Shown one piece after another: positions 20,245 through 32,100 of a DNA stretch of 64,000 nt. The position numbers and the translations under genes are program-made. The DNA is taken from the NCBI GenBank assembly GCA_026008535.1, contig BRKX01000014.1, positions 52,687,006 to 52,751,005 on the forward strand. Reading direction: 5' to 3'. The notes beneath the pieces were generated by a model, which did no database searches, was not told where the DNA came from, and worked only from the letters and a program-made list of their open reading frames with translations. Positions within the stretch are counted from its first letter, which is position 1. Each line of letters opens with the position of its first letter. The DNA is from Perilla frutescens (lineage: Eukaryota > Streptophyta > Magnoliopsida > Lamiales > Lamiaceae).

Positions 20245-21949
20245 ATATATATATATATATATCTAATTCTTTAATTGTACTATCTTAGATATTTTTCCCC
20301 AACGCTCATGGGCCACAGACATTAGCTATCTTCATGAAATAAAATAAAGCATTTAAACAGCGAAAGAGCCATAAGACCTAGACTCATTTCTCAAAAAAAT
20401 AAATAAAAAAAAGGCAGCGATCAAGACCTCATATCTAACATACATATGATCATAAGATCAGAAACTTACGCTGAAATTAAACTCTCATTTTCTCCATTAC
20501 TTGCAAAGTAGAATCTAATTACATCTACAACCCCACTCCCAAAATCACAATTTTACCCCTAAAGATTATAATTCATTATTCTAGACAATCGACCCTCAAT
20601 TCCACATGAGGTCAAAGAACTACGTAATTTTTGTAATAATGAGATGGATTAAGATTTGAAGGAATCTAGTCAGTGTAAAAAATAGATGTAAAATCTCTTT
20701 TTTTTTAATAGGGATAATGTCAAAATTGATATTCCAACTCTTTTATGTGAGAGCATTTTCCTACGATGGTATGCTTTAAGGTGACACACGTACGATGGTA
20801 TGCTTTAATTTGAAAAATATTTCGTGAAATCGAAGACCCCGGATTCGGGCGGGTTTTAAAAATTCAAAACTTTGAACGTAGAATCTAAGATTGTAATGAC
20901 TTCAAATTCAAAAATTAATCAATGCAAAAGATGTATAATACCCGTATTATATATGCTTATGTAAGTGTACAAATCAAAGGTCGACTGTTGATAGTATATG
21001 TATTATTAAACGTATATTATCTACAAAATCGGGCTCTAAATTTCTTTCTTCATGTCATTATTTTGCAGTGCAAGATTTAATGAAAATAGGCATTAACAAT
21101 TAAAATATGCTTACAAATACTAATTAAGAAACAAAATAAGAAGTCAATAATAAATCAACTCTTTATTGTTTATATGTTTGGTGCGTCTTTTGTTTCTGTA
21201 TGTTCCATAAGTTTGAACATGCATGAATATTTCTGAAATAATTTAAAATGTAAATGATGCTTAGTCTGTCTGCCCTTCTCAACAAAATAAAAATCTCCAG
21301 AAATTTCAGAAATGTTTTGGACAAAGTAGTCTTGTAGTATCTCTTTGTATTTATGCCAAATTAGAACATTCTGCTTGTTTTTTTATCAAAAAAATTCACA
21401 AAGGAAACACACTTAATTATGTTGTGTTTATAGTTGAGCACGATTTTCATATTCTCATATTTACTGATTTCTATTAATGTAATTTTTTCTCAATCTGAAT
21501 ATTGTTGCAGATTTTGTGGTTTAGACTTTGATTGTTCTCCACATTCTAATTAAACCCCTAAACTTGATTTCGAAATGGTAATTGTGTGGCACTCATGAGT
21601 TAAACTGTGCGTATTATTATTTGTGGAGATAGCTAATTATGCCGGTTTGTACAACGGCTCATATAAATATTTGTGTGGAGACCGACTCTATGTGACTACA
21701 AAAACAAATCGAACGTTGTGAGCATTAAAATATAATTTAATATAGAGGAAATCTTTTAAAACCATAGCAGTCGGTTTAGGAAAGCTAATCCACCTCAAAA
21801 TTAGCAAAAATGGAGATATCTTTGGTATATAATACAAGATTCTCAAGCTTGATTTCCTCCTAATTGGGCCTACAAGAAAAATACTAATCTTAGTCGCTTA
21901 TTTCGATTTAATGACCAACATATATATGAAATTGTCTATTGCACATTTG
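20245..21949. other. Intergenic DNA, NLR-flank repeats only
   Basis: The stretch at 20370-21260 aligns in pieces with 45730-46950 (shared CGATGGTATGCTTTAATTTG, GTGTACAAAT and CTACAAAATCGGG). No coding frame or RNA gene is seen. Confidence 0.5.
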
Positions 21950-22235
21950 GTGTTGCACTCTCTATTTTTTTAATTTTGTTTTCATTTTTTTCTTTGATTT
22001 CAATTTATTATGTTTTAGTTTAATTTTGCACTTAAGGGTTCACGCTATCCAATTAGGGTTTAAATAAATTTTTAGTATTTAATTTTTCAAATAATCAATT
22101 GATAACTAAAATTTAAAAATTAAATACTAAAAAATTATAATGTATTCTAATTCGGTAGGATAAATCATAAATAATTAGTGTAAAATTAAACTAAAGTATA
22201 AGAAATTGAAATCGAAGAAAAAAAAACTAAAAAAA
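21950..22235. repeat. Foldback repeat (family copy 1)
   Basis: The left arm has TTTGATTTCAATTTATTATG, a TTAGTTTAATTTT block and TTTTCAAATAATCAATTGAT. The right arm has their approximate complements, making a hairpin of about 280 bp. Related copies occur at about 38030-38750 and 57840-58205, with partial copies near 36870-37010 and 50430-50515. No coding capacity. Confidence 0.6.
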
Positions 22236-23299
22236 TCTTACATAAATGCCAAACGGATGTAGTTGGTAGACCGGTGGCGTAAAATAACATTTCAGACTCG
22301 ATTATGAAAAGCAATTTTTTAGAGAGATGAACAAATTTTCGATTATTACATCTTTTAATCCCTGGACTATATCTAATTATCAAAGGTATGAATTACCAAA
22401 ATTCAATTTAATTAAGATTTTTCCATGTTAATTAATTGCGTGTGTGTATGTCATAGCAAGCTTGAGGAATTATCTCATTTATATATTCTTTTTCTCACTA
22501 AGTTCAGCGACAAAATGTTGATGGTTCGAATAATGAACATCACCTCGTTGGAATTTCTGTGCGGGTTTGTTTGTATTTGAGTTGCAAATCTTAATCCGTT
22601 CCCGCCACTTGTTTGATAAATTTACTGAATGAGAATTTTATTTTTTTACTTGGTTTTGCACACCTGTTTTCATAATCATCAGGCCATTTCTCAATTTGTT
22701 TTTGTGAATCTGAGTTTTAATATTTATATATTCGTTGATAATTAATACAAATATGTATATATTTACAGGCCTAGAAAAAGTGCATGAATATGTGGCAGAG
22801 TGCAAAAAGATGGACTCAGATGTGATCAGCCATCAAAAAAGGAGCTCTCCTACGTGTAAGTTGATTATATATTTTCTCTAGATTATGGTTATATGATTAA
22901 TTAGTTCAATTTTGTTAGCAAATTCATTTGATCTCTTCAACTATCTAAATTATATCTAATAATATTAAGCCAGTGCCAAGATTTACGACACCGATAACCA
23001 TAACTATTTATATTCAAGTAAAAACTAATTTCTCCATCTCGTGACCGATTAGGTCATCCATCAAAGAGTAATTTTTGAATCTTATTCATTAATGTACAAT
23101 TTTTTTATTATTATTATTTTTTAAAGAAACTGCATTTTGTTGATGGTACTGATGGAATAATTAGACTCAATTATCATTTTTAATGGTTGAGAAATTAACT
23201 AAAAGAGAAATTACCACGATCAGTCAAGAAATTGAAAGCCAGAAAAGAAAATGGAAACTGAAAGAGATTTAACTAACAATAAATAGTTGACAGCTAACA
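22236..23299. other. Intergenic DNA with one exon-like stretch
   Basis: At 22769-22858 a 3' splice site (TTTACAG) is followed by an open, polar translation, LEKVHEYVAECKKMDSDVIS, and a good donor (GTAAGT). I cannot assign it to a family and find no partner exon, so it is weak evidence for a gene relic. The rest is AT-rich without features. Confidence 0.3.
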
Positions 23300-24080
23300 A
23301 ACATGGCAGATATGGAAAGGCAAATGGGTTGGAACTTTCTATATTTGGAAATTTTGCATATATAGATACGTATACGGTAATAATATTTCCACTTCTGCTT
23401 CAATCTTCATAATTAACCTCACCTTTCTCTCTCTCTCATCACTTCATTTTCCTATAGTAGCATGAAAGTGTTGATGATAATGTTTGTGTTTATTCATTTC
23501 ATTGATTGCTCTACATACTACAATTATTGTATTTTCAGATTGTACCCTTGCATGCCAATCAAACCTTCACAATTGATCAGAATATCGTTATAAAGTTTTT
23601 TTTTTTTTTTTTTGGCTTTTCTCTGTAAACATTATGATATATTTTTATGAATCTAATCTATAGTTCCAAGTACACACCCCAAAATATTTCATTATTTAAA
23701 AAAAATGGTGATTTATTGTGATTTACGTGCGTGGTGAGAATAATATCTTTACACAGTAGAATATATAGACGATTCGAATTAGCAGCATGTGACAATTGAG
23801 ATTGGACAGTTATTAGCTGGAAATATGGAAAGGTACAGTGCATTAGACATAGATGTTCTGCGTTATTGCATAGGTTTCACTCAACAAAAAAATTTAGAAT
23901 TTAGAACATTCTGCTTATTTTCAGAGCAAAAAAATTAAGAGGAAACAAACTTTTGATGTGTTTACTGTTGAGCATGATTTTCATATTCTTATATTTAATG
24001 TTTTCTTTTAATGTAATTTTTTCTCAACCTGAATATTGTTTATGTTTTAGACTTTCATTGTTCTCCACTTTCTAAGATAT
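23300..24080. repeat. Duplicate of the region upstream of the orphan leader
   Basis: Blocks shared with 18370-18690 include TTCATTTCATTGATTGCTCT, ATTAGCAGCAT and ACATAGATGTTCTGCGTTAT. It is another relic of the NLR promoter region. There is no (CT)n leader exon directly after it; the next (TC)n tract is at 25073. Confidence 0.45.
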
Positions 24081-25069
24081 AAGATTCTCTAGTCCAAATT
24101 ATATGTGTCAAGCCCGTGCCAATATCGAGAAGCTGTTGCTTCAGGCTCTCAATTTCGCTACTCTTGTCTAAGAAATGGGAAAAGAATGAAGCCACGGTGC
24201 TCCATTTGTTGAATATCGGCATTTATTAGCTTCGATACAGTGAAGCATTGCGACTGTGATGATTTGATGAAAAAATGATGAATTAAATATTTCGGGATTT
24301 TTATCATTACACCCTAACGTTAACCCCTAAAATAAATCATACATTGTAAATTTCGTGTTGCTGAAATTAGGAATGTTGAAAATTTGGTGATTTTGCTGAT
24401 TATGTGTTTTATTTCCTGTGAAATGGAGAAAATTTCGTGTTCAATCCATATGTGTAAAAATTGTGTTAATGTGTAAAATAATTTAATTATGTGAGAAAAG
24501 TGTCTGTTTTAAATGTATTGATAATGTCGTTTCTCTTCGTCTCCATCTTCGTCAATTAGAGGATCAAAATAGGGATCAAATTGAACATTAAAAATAATTA
24601 TGAGATCACTTTGGACCAAAAAGATAAACAGGCCAGAGACCAAAATGCTCCTACACAAATAGGTATAGGATCAAATTGAATCTTTGTCCACATTGGTAGC
24701 GTTCACAAAGGTATGTAGGTTAAGGTGTGTAGGTTAATAAAACTCTAACAATCAATGATCATGTATATATGCAAAATAATAAATATATGTTAAGTGATGC
24801 TTCTCCTAAAATTTAGGTACAACTTTATGTGGGGTCAAACGACTTTGTTAGGACATAGTGAAAATATAATTTAGCTTCCGAGATAAAATTGGGTTACAAA
24901 AAGGCCAAACGGATGTACTTGATAGACCGATGCACATAAAATAACATCTCAGACTCAATTGTGAGAGCAATTTTTCAGAGTGACGAACATATTTTCGAAT
25001 ATTACATATTTTAGTCCATTTCTGTCACTCCATTTCTATTCTGTTCTTCAATCTTCATAATTCACCTCA

Positions 25070-25072
<3 letters not shown>
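24081..25072. other. Intergenic DNA with one weak minus-strand exon-like stretch
   Basis: On the minus strand at about 24225-24110 the translation contains VASFFSHFLDKSSEIESLKQ, which has coding character, but it has no start, splice partner or family match I can name. Around 24540-24690 there are GGATCAAA- and GGACCAAAA-type phrases reminiscent of TIR-element ends. Nothing else is supported. Confidence 0.3.

Positions 25073-25120
<48 letters not shown>
25073..25120. repeat. (TC)n microsatellite
   Basis: A pure TC run of 48 bp, similar in position and type to the CT tracts of the NLR leaders, but without the leader sequence behind it. Confidence 0.9.
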
Positions 25121-25124
<4 letters not shown>

Positions 25125-25144
25125 CTTCATTTTCCAAGCAGCTT

Positions 25145-25390
25145 TCCCGCAAGAGTAGTCGCTGCTGACCAGAAACACCATCGTGTTTATCGTGTTTGAG
25201 GTTAAATCTCTCCCAATTCGTAGTTGTTTTGCTAAATTACCAAATGCTTGCGCCTTTTCTCAGTCTTTTTCTACTTTTGTATGGTATTTTTGCAGAATCT
25301 TTTAATTTGGGTCGAGAGCTAGTGTTGAAGGATGGAAAACTAACTGATGTAGCTGCAGGTAAACCTGTCTTCGATTATTTATTTTAATTG
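25145..25390 (+). other. Possible two-exon gene fragment, unidentified
   Basis: A first open piece (about 25141-25199) translates as SFPARVVAADQKHHRVYRV. A second (25292-25360) follows a TTTTTGCAG acceptor, translates as ESFNLGRELVLKDGKLTDVA and ends at a GTAAAC donor. Both look like coding exons separated by a short AT-rich intron. I do not recognise the protein. With no further exons nearby it is best treated as a captured fragment. Confidence 0.3.
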
Positions 25391-26720
25391 TCAGAGTTGA
25401 TTACATTTTTTAGCCCATAAGAATAGGATCTAGTCTAGGGCTGTAACTGAGTCGAATCGAACCGAAAATACCTTCAAGCACGTGCTCGTTTATGAAATAC
25501 TCGGTTCGAGTTTGAGTTCGGCTTAACTAATAAAATTCGTGATCGAGTTCGACTTGAGCTCAACTCAATAATAACATGTTCAAGTTCGATAAAACAACTC
25601 GGTAAAAAGTTCGATAAAAAAAAGCAATAAGTCATGTTCAAGGTGTTGTTTTTCTTATATAATTTATAAATAATTTACTTATATCTTAATTTTTTTTTAT
25701 CGATTATTCGTTTTATTTTTCATTTAAATTGCAATAATGTTAATTAATTAGTAATTTACTCCATTTCTATTTACTCATGTTAGTTTATTATTTTTCATTA
25801 CTAATGCTTAAAATTAAATATATAAATATTTTACAATTAACTTCAATCCGAATTAAAATTTCAAAGTGGTTTTTTTGTTTTATCAATTATTCATTTTCAC
25901 TTGTCATGTAAATTGTAATCATGTTAGTTAATTAGTGATTTTTAGTTTATTACTCGTGTTAGTTTGTTATTGTTCATTATTAATGTTCAATATTCAATAT
26001 ATAAATATTTTACAGTCATCTTAATTTGAATTCAAATTTCAAAGTTTTTTTTTGTATACAATTTATAAATCATAATTTGCTCATATCTCTATTTCTTACT
26101 ATTTTATCAATTATTCATTTTCACTTTTCAAGTAAATTGCAATCATATAAATTAATCGGTGATCTAGTTCATTACTCTTATTAGTTTATTATTTTTTATT
26201 ACACATTTACATGACATGTTCAAACCAATAGATAATATATTTACAATAATCTTAATTCAAATACAAATTTCAAAGTTTTTTATTATATAATTTATAATCG
26301 TAATTCACTCTTATAGTTATATCTCATTTTCCTTTTATTTTATTGACACACACACACACACACACCCAAAAAGTATTTCAATTAGACACGTTAAAGTATA
26401 CATGATAATTATATATTATATACTAATTGTGTAAATGGATATAAAAAACGAAAAATATTTTACTGAATTAAATGAACTAAGTAATTATTAGACACAATTA
26501 ATTGCTTATTGTTTGTTTTGAGGATTTAACTTAACGTAATAATATTTATTTGATATCATATGTTTAATCAAATTCATCTGTATGTGTTTCATTATTAAAT
26601 CTCGATTCTTAATTATAATTTATAACTATTTTTTTAGCTAAGTAAAAAAAATAAAAAATAGAAAAAGTATATAATCCATTAGTTCACTTAGTCAACAGAC
26701 ACTCTGCCCGTCATCCGTTA
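25391..26720. other. AT-rich intergenic DNA
   Basis: The stretch at 25440-25620 holds a repeated GAGTTCGA/CTCGAACCG-type sequence starting GGGCTGTAAC, typical of a plant transposon remnant; no ends were resolved. After it, three diverged copies of a segment with AATTTATAAAT and TCATTTTCACTT lie at about 25650-26340. A (CA)n run is at 26346-26366. No gene seen. Confidence 0.45.
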
Positions 26721-27620
26721 GCCCACTGGCAATTTCCTTTTTTCTCATCAAACTTTTGGTGATATATTTTAGTGCTAATTTTATTCTATTTTTTACACTT
26801 AATTTGATGTTATTTTGTGAAATTTTATATTTCTTTTATTTTTTTCTGGATTCAGCTTGATTTTTGTTTTTTTCATTTGTCTATAGTTTCATGATTGATT
26901 CTAACTCTCATCAAAGAAACCAATATTTGATTTTATTAAACTTTTAATCTTTAATGCTAAAATATAATTGTGTTGGCATATAACAACTTTATCAAAGTTA
27001 ATTGTAATTAATTTATATTTTTGTCTTAAAAACAAAATATACAGTATTTTTTATATTAATGTTATTTGGACCTTCTGAACAAAAATCATGCCTCTGTCAC
27101 TGTTTACAATGTGCTAATTATTAAAAGATTGAGAATTTTCTTGGTTGCATTATATTATATCGATCTTCACCTATAGGGAGAGTGATACTCATTTTTAGAA
27201 TATTATATAAAAGATAAAGAAGTGTTTATTAAAATTAAAAAGAAAAGAAAAAAGAAAAAGGCATGCAGGCACATAATTGAAAGAAAAGAACAAATAATGA
27301 AAAGTAGTATCTAATAGAAATCAATAATTGATCAACTATGTCCCACATTTGTCTGCCACATATGCTTTTGCTCAAAGTCATGAAAACAGTAACATAAAGA
27401 TTGAAATCAATAACTTATCTACTTTACTAATTTTCTGCAAAAATAAATTAGATTAATGAGAACGGCATGCAGAGAGCGCAAGGAAGAGCAAACGAACTAC
27501 TAATATAGTTCATCAGAATTTCATTAGAGATCAGATCAGCCACCTCTCCTTCTAAGCTACCATTTTCCTAATTAAAGGTACGTATATATGCGGATTATAT
27601 ATATTAGTAAATTATTATGA
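26720..27620. repeat. NLR2 distal 5' flank, duplicated at 44830-45630
   Basis: Long near-identical blocks are shared with 44830-45630, such as ACACTTAATTTGATGTTATT, CAATGTGCTAATTATTAAAA and GGCATGCAGGCACATAATTG. A related shorter copy is at 28190-28570 inside the leader intron. It ends with a leader-like exon (27527-27578) before donor GTACGT. Confidence 0.65.
27527..27578 (+). promoter_or_regulatory. Distal NLR 5'-leader exon candidate
   Basis: GAGATCAGATC...CCTTCTAAGCTACCATTTT and a following AAAG|GT donor recur at 45543-45593 and 49825-49884. The conserved sequence and donor suggest an untranslated first exon used by this NLR family. Transcription is not shown by the sequence alone. Confidence 0.4.
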
Positions 27621-27840
27621 GTTTTTTACTATATATTTTGGCCCAAACATTAATTTTTGTTTGTTCATTTCATTGATTGCTCTACAATTATTGTACTTCT
27701 TTCATATTAATTTCCACATAATCACATGCAATTGGTCAGAATACATAATGCATATATGGACATGTACTACATTTTACTCTAAAAATTTTGATATATCAAG
27801 AAGGTGTTTTACTATTTTAAAAAATGTTGTGTTGTGATTT

Positions 27841-27875
<35 letters not shown>

Positions 27876-29087
27876 CTTATACAATGGGCTTGTTCAGAAT
27901 ATAAAGTCTCCCACTTCAAAAATTTGAGGAGTAGGCTTTTGGGAAAATATTTTCCACTTAATTAGTCGTTGAAAAGGTTAGTCCTTCGTTCCATGTGTAG
28001 GATATATAATTTGTAGATGTTATATACCTAATTGTCATTGAATAAACATTATAATAATATAATTGATACTCATGAAATATTTATCATATGCTAACAATGC
28101 AAAACATTTGTCATAGGGATACTAGGGGTATTTTCACCATTTCGCTATAGCTAAGTGAAAATAAACGTATATAATCTATTAGTTTATATCGGCAACAACT
28201 CATCCCGTCATCTGTCAATCGACTTTCAATTTCCCTTTCTTTCATCAAACTTTTGTTAAAATATTTTACTGCTAATTTTAGATTTTTTTTAGACTTAATT
28301 TGATGACATAACAGTAAGCGTCCTATTAGGAGAATTTTGTTGTAGTGCCCTCTGGATTCAACTTGAATGTTGTTATTTTCATTTGTGTAGATGTCTATGA
28401 TTGATTCTAACTCTCATTAAAGAAAACAATATTTGGTTTTATTAAATTTTTAATCTTTAATGCTAAAATATAATTGTGTTGACATACAACAACTTTATCA
28501 AAGTTGTAACAAATTTATATTTTTATCTTAAAAATAATATACAATATTTTTTATATTAATGTTTGTTTTTGAAAGACTAAAAATCCAAAATTAATAACAA
28601 TATATATATATAATCAAAAATAATTGATGAAGAATTTAAAAGATGAAACAGCCTAGCACAAGATTCCCAAAGATAAGTAATTAGAATACCTATTTGAGGT
28701 GGAGTGGATGAATGTGTAAAAGTTGCATCATTTTCTTTATTTTGAGAATCTGACTATGTTTTACAATTCGTTAAAATTGAACCAAACACAAAATTTAAAA
28801 AATAATGGATTCAATGTCAACCAACCTTAATTTTTGTTGTCTAATATTGATATATTGTTAGAAATGAAATCATTAAATACTAGCATTGAATACAATAAAT
28901 CACAATAGATTCAATGTCAACCAACCTTAATTTTTATTGTCTAATATTGATATATTGTTAGAAATGAAATCATTAAATACTAGCATTGAATACAATAAAT
29001 CACATGTTAGAATTTCGGAGTCCTATTTCACACAAAGCCATCTAATACCGAGTGAAGCTTTTCTAACCCTTATGTGATTGATGTTAG
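27841..29087 (+). promoter_or_regulatory. NLR2 5' leader and leader intron
   Basis: A (CT)n tract (27843-27873) precedes ACAATGGGCT and TTCCACTTAATTAGTCG. The donor is at 27977 (AAAAG|GTTAGTCC) and the acceptor ends at 29087 (GATTGATGTTAG), so the 1,111-bp intron ends 26 bp before the ATG. The same leader is found at 18767, 37285 and 40739 without NLR coding sequence. The pyrimidine-rich leader is a plausible core-promoter or UTR element; its function is inferred. Confidence 0.55.
28807..29005. repeat. 100-bp tandem duplication in the NLR2 leader intron
   Basis: Two almost identical 100-bp units, offset exactly 100 bp (ATTCAATGTCAACCAACC at 28809 and 28909), end just before the branch-point region. 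NLR1's intron lacks it. Confidence 0.9.
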
Positions 29088-29113
29088 GTCCAGCATTAGT
29101 AAGAGATAGAGAA

Positions 29114-32100
29114 ATGGCAGAAAATATTGCTGCAGAGGTTCTTAGACCAGTTATAGAAGCTACAATGAAATCGGTTGGTGCGACAATGAAACGACAATTC
29201 AATTATCTCTGTTGCTTCACTTCCAACATCGCTACTCTCAAAGATGAAGCTGAGGCACTAGAAAATACAGCAGGAGACCTGCAGGATCGAGTAAATAGTG
29301 CAAGAGATAATGTACAAGTCATTACCCGTGAGGTTGAGACTTGGTTAACAAAGTATAATCACATGAAAGACCTAAAGAAAACAATTTTGGATGAAGTTCC
29401 AAATGTAGAAAGTGGTTGCTTGAAGCTTAGAGCTCGTTTTTCTCTTAGCAAGAGAGCTAAGAAAACAGCTGATCATATGGAAGAGCTTCGAGGTCAGTGC
29501 AAGTTCGATGTTATCTCCCAGCCAGGACCTTCTGCAGCAATGGAAGCAGTTCCGTTAGGAATCACATTTGACTTCAAGTCAAGAAAACAAATTGAAGAAG
29601 ACATCATGAAAAGTTTGAGGGATGGGAAGATGAATATGATAGGGATATGTGGGATGGGAGGTCTAGGAAAGACTACCATGGCCAAAATGATCATGAACTG
29701 GGCATTAAAGGATCAAATAGTTGACGAAGTTGTGATGGCAGTGGTCAGTCAACCAGTAGACAAGTTGAAAATTCAGCTTGACATTGGTGGACCATTGGGT
29801 TTGAACGATCTCAAAGAGGAAACTCCGTTGGCAAATAGAGTACAAATGTTACATACGAGACTAACTGCATGCACGAAGAGAGTTCTCCTAGTCTTGGATG
29901 ATGTCTGGGAAAGACTAGTGATAGAAGAATTAGGAATACCTCGTGGTTGCAAAGATTGCACAATCCTTTTAACTTCCCGCAATCAAGATGTTTTGCGAGC
30001 AATGAATGTTGAAAAGGTTTTTGGAATGGAGGTCTTAACTAAAGAAGACGCATGGTTTCTGTTTAGAGAGACGGCAGGCACATGTGTGGATGATATTGGA
30101 TTGAATTCTGCAGCAAAGGAAGTGGTAGAAGAATGCAGAGGATTGCCGATCGCCCTGACAACTGTTGGTTCGGCACTAAAAGACGAGAATGATAAGTGTA
30201 TTTGGAAAGATGCGGTGACACAATTGAGGAAAGCTAGTCCAAATAATATCCCAGATTTTATTAAAGAAGTTTATAATCCACTAAGAGTAAGTTACGATAA
30301 GTTGGAGTCTCAGCAAGCCAAATCCGTATTCTTGCTTTGCTGCTTGTTCGGTGAAGATGCTCATATTCCTCTTAATTACTTGACTTATTTCTGCATTGGA
30401 TTGGGCATATTTGAAGGAGGCATCAGCAATTTGGAAGAAGCATGGAATAGGATGAGTGCATTGATTAAGAGGCTTAAAAATCGGTCTTTGCTGTTAGATG
30501 GTCGTAATGAAGATTATGTCAGAATGCATGATGTAGTTCGTGATGTTTGCATATTCATTGCTAAAGAGAAAGGATATATTGGTGGCAATGATTGCACTTG
30601 GATTTCTTCCTTTCAAACAACGGCTGGAGAAAGAATTAAGCTTCCTATAAACTTACGTCTTCTATTCTTGAGTCATAATTATTCAAAACAGGAGGAAGAA
30701 ATTAACAAATTCAACGATTGCTATGTTGAAGGGATCAGAGATCTCCAGGTGTTGTTCATTGAGAATTACTCATCATTGACATCTCTGCCGCACACTACAC
30801 AGTCATTAAGAAATCTCAAAACTTTGGTCTTAATTTCATGTCTGAAATTGGAGACAATATCTTTTGTTGGGGAGTTGGTACATCTTGAGATTCTCTCTTG
30901 TCGTGGTTGTCATTCGATTAAGGAGTTACCGCTGGAGATGAAGCGATTAAACCGCCTGAAATTGTTAGATCTCACCGGGTGTGAAAATCTGGAAAGAATA
31001 GGTGGAGGAATCATATCAAGTCTAGTTGGGTTGGAAGAGTTGAAGATGTTGAAGAGCTTCAAGAAATGGGATAGCAACGAAAGAGAGAATGGGAATGCAA
31101 CGTTGAGAGAGCTGGAGGCCTTGACCAATTTGAGGTGCTTGGAGATTCAGATAGATGATACTGCCTTAGCTGCCCAAAACATGCGTCTTTCTTCAAAGTT
31201 GGACAGATTTCGAATCAGAATTGAACCTGATGAGGGTTATATATTCATGCCTGATTCGTTTAACAAAACAATGCATCTAAAGTGGGAGGGAGAAACTTGT
31301 GTAGGAGAATGGATTGAGATTCTTATAAGAGATGCCGAATGTCTATGTTTAACCGGAAACGGTGCAAATAATGTGGAGTACTTGGCAAAATGTCCAAACA
31401 TAAGGTGGTTGGAGTTGCGTCGCTGTGAGACTATGAAGAATATTGGGAGAACATCAATGGATGATGTTACTGTCTTCCCTTTCATAGAGCGTCTGAGCCT
31501 TCTCTTTCTTCCCCAATTAGAAGAGATATTGGATGGTCCAATTTCGTCCAATTCTTTCCACAATCTCAAGAAATTGAAGCTTGAAGAATTGCCGGCACTA
31601 AAGCAATTGTGGAAGAGCAGTAGTAGTCCAGTTTTCCACAACCTCTCTTCCATGAGTATCCACAATTGTCCTAAATTGGAAGAGATATTGGATGGTCCTA
31701 TTTCGTCCAATTCTTTCCACAATCTCAACGAATTGTATCTTGGAGATTTGCCGGCACTAAAGCAATTGTGGAAGAGCAGTAGTAGTCCAGTTTTCCACAA
31801 CCTCTCTTCCATGAGTATCCACAATTGTCCTAAATTGGAAGAGATATTGGATGGTCCAATTTCGTCCAATTCTTTCCACAATCTCGAGGAATTACACCTC
31901 TTTGATTTGCCGGCACTAAAGCAATTGTGGAAGAGCAGTAGTAGTCCAGTTTTCCACAACCTCTCTTCCATACATATCCACAATTGTCCTAAATTGGAAG
32001 AGATATTGGATGGTCCAATTTCGTCCAATTCTTTCCACAATCTCGAGGAATTGCGGCTTTCATACTTGCCGGCACTAAAGCAATTGTGGAAGAGCAGTAG

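Noticed and set aside
24110..24225. A minus-strand gene around VASFFSHFLDKSSEIES
   Set aside because: It has coding character but no start, splice partner or family match, so it is mentioned only as a weak exon-like stretch.
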